Part shown: in pieces, positions 63,900 to 64,000 of the stretch
Position numbering within the stretch: position 1 is the stretch's first letter
How the letters are laid out: each line of letters opens with the position of its first letter
NCBI GenBank assembly: GCA_013397075.1
Contig: VWZS01000909.1
Span: 125,478-189,477 of the forward strand
DNA from: Rhabdornis inornatus
Lineage: Eukaryota > Chordata > Aves > Passeriformes > Rhabdornithidae
DNA length: 64,000 nucleotides
Direction of reading: 5' to 3'
Translations under genes and position numbers: made by a program
Notes under the pieces: generated by a model
Databases searched by the model: none
What the model saw: the letters and a program-made list of their open reading frames with translations, nothing else
Told to the model about the DNA's origin: nothing

Positions 63900-64000
63900 T
63901 TTGGAGTTTGAGCTTAGTTTCAGGAAGCATTTCATACTTCCACAGTCAGTGCTGCACCGCTCAGGAGCATTACTGAATTGCACTGTAATGCTTCTGTAGA
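63900..64000. other. unique DNA at window end
   Basis: About 100 bases follow the CR1 3' end. Nothing is recognised. Confidence 0.6.

Noticed and set aside
1..64000. Search for bacterial or phage systems, CRISPR arrays, operons and intact viral genes
   Set aside because: There are no regularly spaced repeats, no ribosome-binding-site-led gene series and no retroviral gag, pol or env-like frames. The DNA is vertebrate-like throughout.

Overview
This window looks like gene-poor nuclear DNA from a bird. The evidence is the repeats: two copies of a CR1-type LINE with the bird CR1 3' end (a short repeat of ATTCTGTGATTCT type), and a cluster of retroviral-type solo LTRs of families common in bird genomes, especially Neoaves. 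By eye the sequence is strongly AT-rich and CpG-poor, with no long open reading frames, no CpG-island promoter and no bacterial-style gene packing. It is most likely an intergenic gene desert or the inside of a very long intron on a macrochromosome. I could not assign a gene or a species.

Layout. Positions 1-50,700 are mostly unique AT-rich DNA broken by simple repeats: T/G- and A/C-rich tracts near 4.6, 5.8, 8.9-9.1 and 27.2 kb, an AT/GT patch near 9.4 kb, a 14-unit AGT microsatellite at 33.7 kb, and an AAAC array at 48.8 kb. Two runs of N mark assembly gaps, at 9,045-9,077 and 54,362-54,380. Positions 50,749-56,731 hold nearly all the recognisable transposable-element DNA: LTR (minus), CR1 3' end (minus), LTR fragment (minus), about 3.4 kb of AT-rich sequence with a gap, LTR (minus), then an unrelated LTR (plus). 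A second, longer CR1 3' fragment (plus) lies at 63,200-63,899. None of these elements keeps an intact coding region or a partner LTR with internal retroviral sequence, so all appear dead.

Genes. No protein-coding gene can be called with confidence. The best candidates are three short plus-strand blocks at 13,120-13,200, 14,023-14,089 and 15,158-15,310. Each has a plausible splice acceptor, each is open in one frame, and their phases are compatible in order; the first two have a charged, protein-like composition. They are listed as candidate exons at low confidence. Two other exon-like blocks (3,752-3,954 and 21,287-21,456) are weaker. No tRNA, rRNA, CRISPR array or other RNA gene was seen.

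Hunt. The signals most worth a second look are the chain of exon-like blocks, a tandem pair of perfect hairpins at 57,121-57,184, a GC-richer block at 2,744-2,966 bounded by near-identical 16-17 bp direct repeats, two related palindromes near 31.1-31.3 kb, a CpG-richer island-like block at 21.1-21.5 kb, and a few stretches that look like conserved non-coding elements. I found no sign of a new multi-gene system.
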